A stretch of DNA of 64,000 nt from contig MPNW01000013.1 of NCBI GenBank assembly GCA_011800805.1, positions 493,386 to 557,385 on the forward strand, read 5' to 3'. The stretch's first letter is position 1. Each line of letters begins with the position of its first letter. Below are positions 23,554 through 35,030 of the stretch, piece by piece. Both the position numbers and the translations under genes were made by a program. The notes under the pieces were generated by a model, which saw nothing but the letters and a program-made list of their open reading frames with translations, was not told the DNA's origin and did not search any database. This DNA comes from Hirudo medicinalis. Taxonomy: Eukaryota > Annelida > Clitellata > Hirudinida > Hirudinidae.

Positions 23554-25737
23554 ATGAATTCTCCTACTGCTCAAAACAAGCGAGTTTTTCAGTTGAGACA
23601 AGAGAACAACCCTGAGCTAAAGAGAAACATCAGAACTCCACCCATGGTCATACCAATACACCTACACAAGTCGAACAAACATGAACAAGAATCACAACAA
23701 TCGCGACAGCTCCAGCTCCAATTACAGCAACATCACTCCCAACAGCAACGAGTGGTCACTTCTGCTTGTCTGCCACCTCATCAGAAGGTTCATGCGATTC
23801 AAATTTTTAAGTCAACTCACGATGACGACAATTCGCATCTAACTCAAGCATCACGTCTACATAGTAGCATGATCGATACTAGCAAGTCTTCAAGCAGTTC
23901 CTTTCTTCCTCCTATCAACCATCATCTGGAAGCTTAAAAAAGAAGAAGAAAATTAATTTCATTTCAAATGCTGTGGCTGCTTTAACAAGTAGCAACAAGG
24001 GAAGTCCAGGCATCTTCAGTCGTAGTCAATCCTCGAGCACTCCAAACTCGAGGAATTCTTCTCCGATGCGTCGACAATCGTCAGAAACCTCGTCTGGAAA
24101 TAGAAGAAGTTTAGAAGGCAATCCATGTCAACTTACTGAGTCGTCCAGAAATTCGGCTGATTTCAGTTGGTGTCACATTTGCAATTATTTTAAATTCTAA
24201 TCACCACTAAGATGAAGATGATGAAGATGGTTTCAGATGATAATATATAATAATACTACTAATAATAATATTATTATATAATATTATTAATATTAATAAT
24301 GATATTTAATATATTACATAATTATATAATTTTTATATAATATTATTATATTAATTAATTAATAATAATAATATTTAATATATTATATAATTATATAATT
24401 TTTATATAATATTATTATTATATAATTATTTTACATTATTAATAATATTATATAATAATAATAATAATAATCCATCAGAATAATTGAGTTTTATATAATT
24501 GTATGTAATCTGATCAAGCAAAATTTCAATATTGAACATTAAAACCTCAAAATTTACTTTTATAGAATTTTTGATTGACATTCAAGGCTGTGTAAGAGTT
24601 ATTTAATAATTCATATGAATTATAATAATTTAATATGACCTTCATGGTGCGATGCTCTGAACGAATTTTTCCGAGTGATTAATTGGAGCCAAAGATTGGC
24701 TCCCATGTTTATCAGCCTCCTTCAAATAACTTTTGTATCTTTATTGCTCCTCCGCTCATTCTCTTCATCCATGCATTCTGGAAGATAGATCGTTACTTTT
24801 CTTCTACTTCATGAAAATCTTTTCATCTTATAACCTTATGCACATTCCGCAGTCGCAGTCGACTTTTCGATGGTGAAACAATTCATTTCCGAATCAAATG
24901 TAAGTCAAATTTTCCCAGGTGCAAAAAAATGTATGGACCAAAATTTAACAATCAGCCTGCCTTTTTTATTTAACGATTAATATTTGGTTATACTAATATA
25001 ATAAAAAAAAAACTAAGATGGTTAATGCACTTGTACATGTTATTTTTACGTAATCATTTATTTGATTAATCAGTTCACGACTTTAACAACCATCCCAATT
25101 TTAAACAATCACAATGTTTTGAATTTAATTTTAATATTGCAAAAAATTTAAAGTTTTAATTTAATTTTTGTTTTTATTCTACTCCCCCAATATTTGAATC
25201 CTAAAGATCCGAATGATTACGAATCATGAATGCATTATGTTGTAGATATGATGTTTGAAATGGCTTTCTTTAAGTACAAATCAAAATATTGCCATACAGA
25301 AGCAGACTCGAACTCAAGACTCTTGAAACTCGCCATCCCATCTCTGCTATAAGATCGTTCAAGTTTTAGCTCGCTGCACCATTCCAGACTTCCCAGTTTT
25401 CGTACCACGTAGAACCGCCTCTGCTTACGTCAAGATAAATGCTCCGCCAGTCATGGACTAAACCTATTCACCAAATGTGTCAGGAAACCCTAGAATTCTG
25501 TGCCTCCCGAATTCATCAGTTCCATAACCCTATCGCGTTTCAAATCCCGTATCTTTACCATTAACGTTAACAAACCTCTTTTAATTACCGTGTATCCCCA
25601 TCTGGATTTTTGGGAACAAGCGCGAAAAAGCGGAAATGTAAGTGAAATCTGCAAATTGTGTAAGATGCACCCAGTGTTTAGACCATAAATTTATCGAAAA
25701 AAGTGACACGGGGAAATACGGTAAATATTTGATTATA

Positions 25738-25776
<39 letters not shown>

Positions 25777-28700
25777 CACCATCATCATCATTACCGTTCT
25801 TATTATCATTATTTTATTGTTATTATCATTACCATTATAATTATCATTATCATTGTCATCATTATTTTATTTATTTTATTATTATTATTAACATTATCAT
25901 TGTCATTGTCATTGTCATTGTCATTGTCGTTGTCGCTATCGTTATCGTTATCGTTATTATTATCATTATCATTATTATTATTAGTAGTAGTAGTATTTTC
26001 TATTTACAGTTTATTTTCAAAGACAGATACAAATTTATGTTAGTGGTCATTGATCATTCAATTTGTTGAAATTTTAAAAAATATGATATTAAGACAATCG
26101 ACAAAGAAGCGTTAGTGCTCTCATAATTTCATTTACAGAAAATATTCAGAAAACTTGCTCGACATATGAATTCATTTCCTCCTCAACTATTCTTTTAGAG
26201 AATGCCAACTGATCAAAAAACAACGTTTCATCAAATTGGTCACTCAAATAATTTATGTCTCCATTGATGTTTTCATTACCAAAGTTACGAAAGCCTTTTC
26301 ATTTTCGCTGACTTGAAATGGGCCATTTGTCACTTTCGTCACTTTCTTATATTCACCAATGTTTTGCATGTTGATATGACTTTCACTTCCATTCATTTAT
26401 TATGTTATCTCTTTTTGAATATTTCAATTCTTATCTTTAAGAATTCAGGCTTGATCCTGTTTCTGTTTCTATATCAGTGTCATAACCTTTATCAAGATCT
26501 CTACCTCCATCCAAAAAGAAACTTACTTCTCTTTAAAAAACCTAACCGGTTGTTTGAGATTTATGCATTAACCAACTTTTTTAAACCGGCTTCGCCAGTC
26601 AAACCGCATATACAAAATTCCGCCAGCTACAAAGAACTGGGCGATTGGGCCTATGCTCCCCCAACGGGACTCGAACCAGTGCTGCCATCGCGAGAGGCGA
26701 AGTCTCATTAGACCATGCATGAGCACAACGCTCTTTGCTTTCAACTACTTTGAACTACTGAAGTAGTTCTCGAGTTTAAAGCTCGTAACCGATTTTGGAA
26801 AAGGTGAAAATTGTTAAACTTGAAATTTGAAAATTGAAAATAGCACGGTTGACCTAAGAATGGCAGAGAATGAAATTTCAAGTCGGTACCGTTCAACGTT
26901 TGGGATAGACAAACATAAACACGCACTTTCTGTCTTATATTATATATATCCTATAACCATTATACAACAGACATATCTTCAAAATCATCATCATGATCTA
27001 CGATGCCTCAAAGCACCCTACTTTGGTAACCTCATTCATCATCACCATCACTATAAAACCAATCGCTTTCACCCATCCTCTGTTGTTCATCAATTTTTTC
27101 GATTGGAGCTTGTTAAAGTCCAAACTTCTAAAACGTGTTCTCAAGTCAACATTCAATAAATTTGATTTATATCTTCAAGACAACTTACTTTATATCATCC
27201 AAAATGTCTGCATTAGATCAAACACCTATTGCCAGTCATATAAAAATTTAAGTACATGAAATAAAAAATATTATTATCACTATTATTTTATTATCATAAA
27301 TTTTGGTGACAGAGCGCCCAAGTCTATTTTCAAAGTCCTCTTCTAATCCTGCTCTGACCGAAAAGCATAACAGATCATCCAGTCACCCTTCTCCTTCGCC
27401 TACCCGTCACAAGATATCGACATCATCTCCATCCAGGAAACAGTTATCAAAGCAAAATGAAGAAAAGGCAGGCAAGCCCATACATCCTCACCGCCGAATG
27501 TCGCTGCCCCTCAACAAATGTTCTTCTCAGAGCAGACCACAAGATCTTCAAACTCAACAAAAATCCAAACAAACATGTAGTGATGTCGACAGGCAACAGT
27601 CGATTGTGTGGCAGGAAGCTATCCAACAACGCAGAGAACCGTCAACAGATACGGGTCTCTTTCTGTTTGCTCCTGCAAGCCAAAATTTCATTCATTCTCA
27701 GAGAGTTTTATCTAGAGTAAAAAGCGCTACTCAGGGAACATCCATTGGAAGATCGTTAAACTTCAGCGATGATGAAAAGTCGGAAATTACCCCCATTCCT
27801 CCTGCCATCTGTTGTAAGAAAGAAAATATCTACGAAGAAATCGACCTGTCCTTAAAAAATGAGGCTTCTGTAAGATTTAATTTCATTTAATTTCTAGTGC
27901 TTTATAAAAGTTCGACATGAAAATTGTTCCGAAACGTTTAAGTTGATGCTTTCTGATAGGATACTTGAAAAGGATTCCTGATAAATAATATGTAACTTAT
28001 ATTTACTTATATGATTAAAAAGATATTACATGGCATTTATGTATTAAGCCATATTTATAATTACACAAATTTAAAAAAAAACCGAGAGATGATTTGAGAA
28101 TGATCGTTAAAAAAACGTTTAATTGCAGATTACTATGACCACCTCTTGTTATCAATCACCTTCCCTTTCTTCGTCTTCTTCTTCTTCATCATTCTTTCTG
28201 AACGGAAGAACAGACTCTCACAGTGGAGAACAATTGGAAAGAATGAGATTGAAGCAGAGAAGCTTAGATGATGGATATTCTTCACAAGAGTGCCAGGTTC
28301 AATTAAGTTTTGCATGTGCTTTTGCATGAATGATATTTCATGCAACAATCTTTGTCTAAATAAATAAATATAAACACACATAGAATCTTCCTCTCAAGCG
28401 ATGCCTTAATCAAAAGAACAACCCATCCGTGGCTATTGCCGCCATGGCAACATCAAATCGTTTGCCAACAGTTCTTGACGTCATGACAGGAAGCGTTGAA
28501 CATTCTAATAAAAGTGAAAAAAATAAACTGGAACGTCATTCTTCCCTAGATGGAAAAAATTCTATGTGGCATCAAAACCAAAACGGTTACCAGGATTCTT
28601 TAGAAGTTCCAGACAACGAAAGTTCCAGCGACGAATGCATTATTGAAATGAAGCACAGGCATTCGAGCGACTGTAATCCTCTTCCTTACAATCATAGAAC

Positions 28701-30957
28701 TGATAATCGAACAATTTCAAATCATCTCCAACGTCCAAATAATGTTCGCTTAGGAAGTCGTTGTGGTTTGTTACCCACGAGGAAAGTTCAAGGTCGTAGC
28801 CTGATTGGAGCTTATCAAACTTTACCTAAAGTCAGTAACGGGATGAACAGTGAATGTTACTTTATGGGGAGAGGATTCCAACAAAATTCTGATATTGTAT
28901 GTTCGCACGATGATGAAAATGAACTCAGACGACTGAGATTGCTAATATGGACGGAGAGAAAAAACAACGAAGAGCGAGAGGCTGAAGTGGAAAGAAGATG
29001 GGTGGCACGCATGGAAGGAGTGGTTGCTGAAGCAAGAAGCATCGAACAGTCACTGAGGAGTCAACTGCAGCAATTACGGAAGCAATTTGTGCATTTACAA
29101 GGTTAGTTGCAAAGTGATTTCTTCTAACACTTTTCTGAATCCGAAATTCTATAAAGACCACATATTTTTAACCTTAGCGATCATATTTAGATTCCTTATG
29201 AACACCAAATACAAAATCAAAAAGAAACCTGTCGAAAAATTAAATTTAATTTTGGCTTTCTAGTGAAATGTTAGGTTGTTCGGAAATTAATGCATGTTTT
29301 CGACTATTAACTTTGAAAGGCCTCACCTAGCCTCAGAGTAAAACTAATTGAATGAAACAAGATTCATTGGAAACCATACTCGTTTGCCAACAGGAATTAA
29401 GATTATTTAATTTGTTAGCATTTGGGTTTACGAATTATTTAAAGTAATTTTTTTGGAAGGTGTTACACCCTTGATGATTTTTCTGTTCAAGAAGCTTCTA
29501 GGAATAGTATAATATAGGAGTATGAGTAGTATTTTATTAATGTCCTCAGCATAACTTGATGAAATATAATATAGGAATATAACAATGAATTAGTATGGTG
29601 CCGTGGTTATAATATCAGAGGTGTCCTAGTCATCTTCAAGATGTTATCGTAAGAGGGTTGTGACTCGAACCAACTGTTGGAGAATCTAGTCATCTTGTTA
29701 TGTAGTGGACGTTAACTTTCTACTGGCACTGTAAACTACTGCAATGGTTATCTTTAGAGGTTCCTATGGTTGATTGAGTGAACAGATGACATAGAAGATG
29801 ACATGGCACACAGAAGCTGGTGAATAAAAATGACGGATGACGAATACGAAAAGTCTCGGTTAATGGCAGAAGAAGGACAAAGGCGTCCAGTTTGTGACTT
29901 AGGCGGCGAAAGGTGGAAGGAACGGGTTAGAGAAGGAAAAGCAGAAGATCATAGCTTAAGAAATGTAAGGGATGAATGTATCGACATTACCACATGGTAT
30001 TCAGGTATTTATTGTGGAGTTGTAATGTGATGTTATTAAAAGACAGGAGTGTAACGACATACTTACAGAAAACTAGCTGCTTGAACTGCAGAGGTAAAAG
30101 CAAATTGATAAAACCATAATATTCTAATAATTTATGCAATATAACGGCTCAATATTTTCGTTTAAACAAGATTTGTTAAAGTAAGCTCGCCATTTATAGG
30201 AGATTACTTTTTCAACTACCCGCTTGCACGTAAATATTTGTAGTTTTTATTAACCGACTAATAATTTATGATATAAAACCATAACGTACATCTTAATCAT
30301 TTTAATATAATTTTTCAAAAATAATTCAAACTTGTTCGAAAATTATTTAATTACTGAATTTATTTTAAGACCAACTAAGAAAATGTCAAGATGTAAACAA
30401 GAACAGACTTCAGCTTTTTGAAGCTTCAACTCAGACCCCTCGAAGCAAAGAATCTCCGATTTCGGGTAGTTTGATTAATTATAAATTACTACAAGGACAT
30501 CACAAAGAAGCATTGAAGGACAGGAACCACAGCTTCAGCAGCAGTTGCAGCAGCATTGACAGCTCTGATGTAAATGCTAATGAGTCTGGAGTTGCAATGA
30601 CCTCGTCACAACCTCCTGATAACGTCACTCTTAAACGCCTCAGAACCGAATTAGAAAATTGCAAAGCTACCATGGAGGAAGAACAAATGAGGTGGATGAA
30701 CGAAAAGAATAGTGTGATAGAATATCAACAACGTTTGCAACTTAATTATATCCAGGTATATATTTTTGTGTTTTGATTTTTTTTTTGTTTTTATTAATTG
30801 CCTCAATTGTAATTCACTTTCATCATCACTGTTGAATTTTTCTATTTGAAACTAGGCTATGAAGAAAAACGAGTTACTAACGGAGGAGTTGCATCAGTTA
30901 ACCGCAGAATTAGAAAAATTTCAGCACAATCAGCACCAACTGGAAGAAAACAAATAA
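23554..30957 (+). CDS. Serine-rich coiled-coil protein, unrecognised; one frame break
   Basis: Coding exons are 23554-24165, 27313-27869, 28129-28296, 28384-29101, 30370-30755 and 30856-30957. All junction phases agree. The total needs one extra base in exon 1, where the reading frame changes between a stop in the downstream frame (23880-23882) and a stop in the upstream frame (23935-23937). The bridged product is about 847 residues. The N-terminal 600 residues are low complexity: a Gln/His-rich stretch, then Ser/Pro-rich segments (SSSTPNSRNSSPMRRQSSE, SPSPTRHKISTSSPSRK), plus short motifs such as ENIYEEID and RSLDDGYSSQ. The C-terminal third forms a heptad-rich coiled coil (ELRRLRLLIWTERKNNEERE; KRLRTELENCKATMEEEQMR; NELLTEELHQLTAELEK). 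This suggests a cytoskeletal or junctional scaffold, but no family is claimed. A ttttcccag acceptor just upstream of the ATG implies an untranslated 5' exon. Confidence 0.6.
24236..24475. repeat. AT-only low-complexity tract
   Basis: About 240 bp almost wholly of A and T with many TAATAATA and ATATTATTA units. Confidence 0.9.
25739..25998 (+). repeat. TTA/TCA/TTGTCA microsatellite cluster
   Basis: An uninterrupted TTA array (25739-25776) leads into TCA and CCATTA variants, then CATTGT hexamers near 25895-25930, CGTTAT units, and a TAG run at 25981-25993. Confidence 0.9.
26640..26725 (-). repeat. tRNA-like sequence, probably a tRNA-derived repeat
   Basis: On the minus strand a box A (tggtctaatgaga) is followed 38 bases later by a perfect box B (ggttcgagtcc) and a cccg..ggggg arm. 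The anticodon arm does not fold into a regular five-pair stem with a seven-base loop, so a working tRNA gene is unlikely. Confidence 0.5.
26795..26950 (+). repeat. Repeat shared with 48640-48790 (hAT-like element arm)
   Basis: Blocks in common, in order: ggaaaa..tgaaaat, tgaaaattgaaaatagc, ggttgacctaagaa, gagaatga, aatttcaagtc, and ttctgtcttat.ttata. The second copy lies in a decayed hAT-like element. Confidence 0.65.
29102..30369. other. Intron of the coiled-coil gene
   Basis: Contains a 45-bp dispersed repeat (29522-29570) and an unrecognised ORF at 29830-30030. The ORF is rich in charged residues and has no clear splice signals; it may be chance or an old retroelement piece. Confidence 0.45.
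29522..29570 (+). repeat. Short dispersed repeat, copy 1
   Basis: agtagtattttattaatgtc followed by ctcagc and taac.tgatgaa recurs at 57134-57180. Confidence 0.6.
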
Positions 30958-32849
30958 TTCTGTGGGACCTGTTGCTTCAATAATAGTCACTAAATATTTA
31001 GTGACAAAATAACAAGAAAAATATATAGAAACACATTAGAAAAGATGACATGATAATCTTGGTTAATAATCCAATTGTGCAACTATTTTCAAATCATTAA
31101 AAGAAATATAACTTTTTTTTTTTATAAATATTGGAATCTAATTTTAAAGTTCATGATAATCCTCTGATTTGGCTGATTCGATTATTCAAGTATAATGAAG
31201 TATTAAAATTAACTTTAATAGTTTATTTATTTAATAATTAATTTTAATAGTTTTTAATGTTGTAGCTGCTTTAGCATAATACAGAACTTTGGAACCGAAA
31301 ACAATTACTTGCATATGCTTCCTCAAACCTTTTCCGTTTCTCAGGCACAATTTTTGTAGTGAAAAAGATGGAAACGGCGAATGCTTTAATTATTCTTAAT
31401 TTATTTTAAATATTAAACCGTTTATTATCCATAATTAGAAGTGACCTTCATGTATGGCTGACCATTAACAGCGTTATAAATGTTCACAAAACCAGTTAAA
31501 TTGTTAAATGAAGCCGTGTGACTAGTGTGCATTCATGCATGAATAGTTCAGACTGCAATCGTTACTAATGTTACTATTGTTACGTTTTAAGCTGAATTTA
31601 TTTGCATGGACTTTTAACTTAAATATATATCGATATGATTACAAATTTTTCGATTTTTAACAAAGAACATGTAAAAAGCATCTATTTCGTTTGCATTTTA
31701 TGAGATTGTTAATGTCCGAGTTTCTCGCTTTTCATTCTTCGTTTCATTGTCACGACGTTTATTTCAAGAAGATTTTTAAATTAATCAAAATGCTTTTGTA
31801 ACAGCCGATGAAATTGAATTTAGTGTGATTAGTGAGTTAATATTAATTTGGTAGTTCAGCATGGATATAAAAGAATTATTTATAAGAATAATTATTATTA
31901 TTATTATGAAAAACATCACTGAATCCTAATCAGCTTATCGCTAGCAAATTTTTATGTCTAGTTTTCATTGCTTGGGAAGTGCGCATTATGCATTGATAAA
32001 GAACACTTTACCGTCATCATTATTATCACCATCATCACAGAATCATTATTATCATCACCATGATTAATAAATCGTCTTCATTTTTAATTTGTCTAAAAAT
32101 ATTTGTTTATAGTTGGTATGGTTAGAGATTATCTCAATCTTAATCGCTTATTGGATCTTTTTATATTTTTGGAATATCTCTCGATTGCTCTTGGATTCGC
32201 CGTTACTATATAGAAATCATTTGTAATCCCGATGTTTTCAATTCGGCAAGATCTCTGAGAACCAAGGAGTGTTTCCTAATATATTGAAAGACAGTATATT
32301 TTTATAAAGGGAATTGACCTTCACCCGAGCGGCTTGTATTCATGGTTGAAAATGTATTAATTCTTGACTGAATAGGATAGCCACTAAAATAGTGAAACCA
32401 GAGAAAAAGTAATATGGCGAAACATCAAAAAGAAAGTTGTATTTTTCATATGTATGTATGTCAATAAGTCCAACCTCCATTTCATCAGGTTATGATTTAC
32501 CTCATAGAGTGCTACTTCATTAGACTGACTTCTTGATTCAGCCTCGATCAATTTTGTGCATTTTTAGGTTATTGATTCTATTGGTATGGTTTTCCTTTTT
32601 TTCCTTTTTAGAACCTTTTATTGAAACACAAAAAACGCATGTAGAAATGAAAATTAAAAAAGGAAAGGATCGTCCTAAGAGAAAACTCCAGCTAGCGGAC
32701 TTCCTATTACCAGGTGTGAGAATTTTAGTGCGTTTCAATCAAATACAAAATAAAGTCAATTGCTAACTGTAAACGAATAATGAAATTGCAGTCAATGAAT
32801 TAAGAGTTCATAACAAAATATTTTAGCGCTTTCTTAAAGGCTTATAAGT
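30958..32849. other. Intergenic region after the coiled-coil gene
   Basis: AT-rich with small ATC/ATT microsatellites near 32015-32060. The only exon-like item is the candidate at 32612-32711. Confidence 0.4.
32612..32711 (+). other. Candidate isolated exon
   Basis: A strong polypyrimidine tract and AG (ttttccttttttag) precede an open stretch coding for basic, protein-like sequence (ETQKTHVEMKIKKGKDRPKR, then ending LLP), followed by a CAG|GTGTGAG donor. Both borders are phase 1. No partner exon was found, so it may be a relic or an exon of an unseen transcript. Confidence 0.25.
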
Positions 32850-33590
32850 TTGGATGGCTGACGATACTTCATCGAATATTAGCGTAGACCTTGGGTCCCA
32901 TGCAAACAATCGAACGAGAACAAGTCTTCCAAGTGTTCACTTTGTTTGCAGCTCCAACTTTTGCAGCAAACGTGTTCGAAAATCAGTGTGTGCTTGCTTC
33001 TTCATTCCAGAGACAAAAAGCAGGCATTTGATCTGCTCTTTTGTCAAAAGATCCACCTGGGCTGGCTCGCACATCTTGTTCACCATTGTGGCATACGATC
33101 TGAAGTTCATTTCTTCAAGCACTACTCTGAATGCATCATATCTTCGTCTGAGATACTATCTTTATCTCCAATGTCTTCAGAATCTTGACTTCTTCATATT
33201 TCAGCTCTTTCGTTGTCCGCGGCCGAATGAGATCTCTGAACAGGTTGTAGACCTCTGAGTCGAGCTTCATGACAAGCACCCTCGCTCTCTCTTCCTCCGA
33301 CAGTCGTGAACCATGTGTTGCTACTGCGTCTTCAAATCGCTCAATCCACTTGGTGAATGTGCCTCCACATTCGGGATCGTGACTGAACGTTTGAGTCTTG
33401 CTGATCATGTCTGTGATCAGTTCTTCGCCTTGACAAAGTGTAAATGATTGAAGACTCACCTTTTCAAGCAGTTGCAACAAACATCGTCGCGTTTCTTGTT
33501 TTCTTCCTCACGTCGGCGATTTTCTTCAATGAACACCGTCATCATCGACAGAAATTTATCCTCCGATCCCATCATCGTCGCCAAAATGTA
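32850..33590 (-). pseudogene. Decayed gag region of an LTR retrotransposon
   Basis: Minus-strand frames at 33480-33136 and 33122-32937 read like the gag of a Ty3/gypsy-type element (F-x-KWI-x-RFE core, ARVLVMKLD, then EEMNFRSYATMV). A frame change between the two parts and stops after them show that it is inactive. Upstream on the same strand, near 33585, a ttttggcgacgatgatggga segment has the usual form of the primer-binding-site/leader junction next to a 5' LTR. No pol was found. Confidence 0.65.
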
Positions 33591-33720
33591 ATTATATCGC
33601 TCGAATCGAGAAGAGAACTAACTAGAAACGTACGAGTTTATTAACTGACAACAAGTTAATGTACACAGTTACTAAGCAAGGGAGAGAGAGTGCGAGCGGA
33701 AGCCAGACGCTCTTTATAGT
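33591..33720 (-). mobile_element. Probable LTR remnant
   Basis: Directly next to the leader of the gag relic. On the minus strand it has a TATA-like ctataaagagc near 33716 followed by a pyrimidine-rich, relatively GC-rich stretch. The outer border was not determined. Confidence 0.4.
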
Positions 33721-33759
33721 CTTCATTCTATTGTCTTCTGGCGCGCTCCAATCTGACTG

Positions 33760-34220
33760 GCTCTCACCACAGCACCTTGCCTAATAAAACAACATTTTTT
33801 TTGTGTTGAGAGACAAGAGGCTTGCCCTGAACCACTCTGCCAACTTTTCATGGTAGAGTTGGGTTTTGTAATATTACTTCCAGTTAGAAAAACACTGGTG
33901 TCTGCAATCATCTGCTATCTGTCATCTGCAATCAATATAGGTGCTCAAGGAGATCAGATGAGTTGCATAAGTCATTTATAATTCAAAAACAAAAGTGGTC
34001 CTAGGACAGAACCCTATGGTATACCCATTAACAGCCTTTAACGATGATGATTGATTCTTGATTCCCATCAGAAACCAATAACTCCGGTTTTTTTAAATAA
34101 CTTTCAAACCAAGAAAAACATTTGCTTCGAACACCGTAATGATGAAGTTTATCCAGGAGAATATCATGATTTATCGTGTGAAAAGCTTTGACAAGAACAC
34201 TCCAACCGTTGATTGATCCG
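33760..34220 (-). pseudogene. Decayed reverse transcriptase of a non-LTR retrotransposon (LINE)
   Basis: The minus-strand translation in shifting frames shows the order of RT motifs of Jockey/CR1-like LINEs: KAFHTINHDILLDKLHHYG, a WFESYL block, a gtaccatagggttctgtcctagg segment equal to the PQGSVLGPLLF motif, INDLCNSSDLLE, and an ADTSVFLTG piece that stands for the catalytic FADDT region. Frame shifts and a small local duplication break it. Confidence 0.7.
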
Positions 34221-34289
34221 ACAGACGTTTATTCCTTTGTATGCGGCTGTAGTTAATTCGGGCACATAGACTCCAATGCTCTATAGACT

Positions 34290-34446
34290 CCGACATGCGA
34301 TGCTGTACTGCCATACAACATAGACATTGTTGATCCAAAGATCTGGTACAAACTCCCCACTTCTATAGCCAACACTGACCCAGCCGGATTTCATTGTGCT
34401 TTGAAAACGTTCCTCTTCAGGGAAAGCCACCCTCAATGTTGAAGTG
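34290..34446 (+). pseudogene. 3' end of another LINE ORF2
   Basis: The plus strand reads KIWYKLPTSIANTDPAGFHC followed by ALKTFLF and a stop, the common C-terminal motif (WNSLP...FK..LKT.LF) of CR1/Jockey-type ORF2 proteins. Orientation is opposite to the adjacent RT relic, so these are two insertions. Confidence 0.6.
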
Positions 34447-35024
34447 ATCTTGACGTTTTATAACGCCACTATAATTAAATTTGGAATTAATATCGCTATC
34501 GTTATTATTTCTGCGCTCGTTACATTCGCTGAAGTATGTTGTCAAATTTGTTGTGAGGTATATTTGTTGCAAATCTTTTCAACAACATTTAATTAATTTT
34601 ATTCTCAATTCTAATATTTCCTATTAATAATCTTAAAAAATACCATTACGAGAAGTCGTGGATGATTCACTGAAAACTCGACGAAAACAACTCTATAATA
34701 GCTCCTTCATATTTCATTTCAGTTTAATGTTTATTCTTCAGTAAAGTGGACTAATGAATTCAATAGAAACAAACAATGGTGCATTACAAATTTGTAAAAT
34801 AAATTTGGAGATGATTAGTGAATTAGATTTTATTAAGTCTTAGAAATTTCATTGCATCAAACCAAAACAGCAATTAAAGCATTTGAATGAAGCGTTAGCG
34901 TTTAAATTAATGAATCTTTAGCGATTAAATTAACAAATTTATTACTAAACAAGCAAATTGAAAAATGTTGATATTGTTTATGACATTTTGAGGTTTATTT
35001 AATTGAGGAAATGATAACGAAACA

Positions 35025-35030
35025 TTTATT
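35025..35030 (-). terminator. Poly(A) signal overlapping the emx stop codon
   Basis: Minus-strand TAATAAA overlaps the stop codon (35031-35029). A second AATAAA lies at 34999-34994. Either implies a short 3' UTR. Confidence 0.4.

Larger units (their letters stand above)
24166..27312. other. Large intron of the coiled-coil gene with simple repeats and mobile-element pieces
   Basis: This intron runs from the GTTGGT donor at 24166 to the AG ending at 27312. It contains an AT-only stretch (24236-24475), TTA/TCA microsatellites (25739-25998), a tRNA-like repeat (26640-26725) and a hAT-arm-like repeat (26795-26950). No coding exon could be supported inside it. Confidence 0.6.

Noticed and set aside
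23883..23937. Programmed -1 ribosomal frameshift
   Set aside because: No canonical slippery heptamer precedes the stop in the zero frame; an indel is the simpler reading.
25739..25998. Regular repeats that might suggest a CRISPR array
   Set aside because: Units are 3-6 bp microsatellites without spacers, in an animal genome.
25642..26043. Plus-strand ORF of Tyr, His, Ile and Ser-Leu runs
   Set aside because: It is only the translation of the TTA/TCA/TTGTCA microsatellite cluster.
26640..26725. Possible functional tRNA gene
   Set aside because: Boxes A and B are present but the anticodon arm does not fold properly, and similar fragments recur at 17285 and 19860.
32854..33258. Plus-strand ORF starting MADDTSSN
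   Set aside because: It is antisense to the decayed gag frame, which has the better protein similarity.
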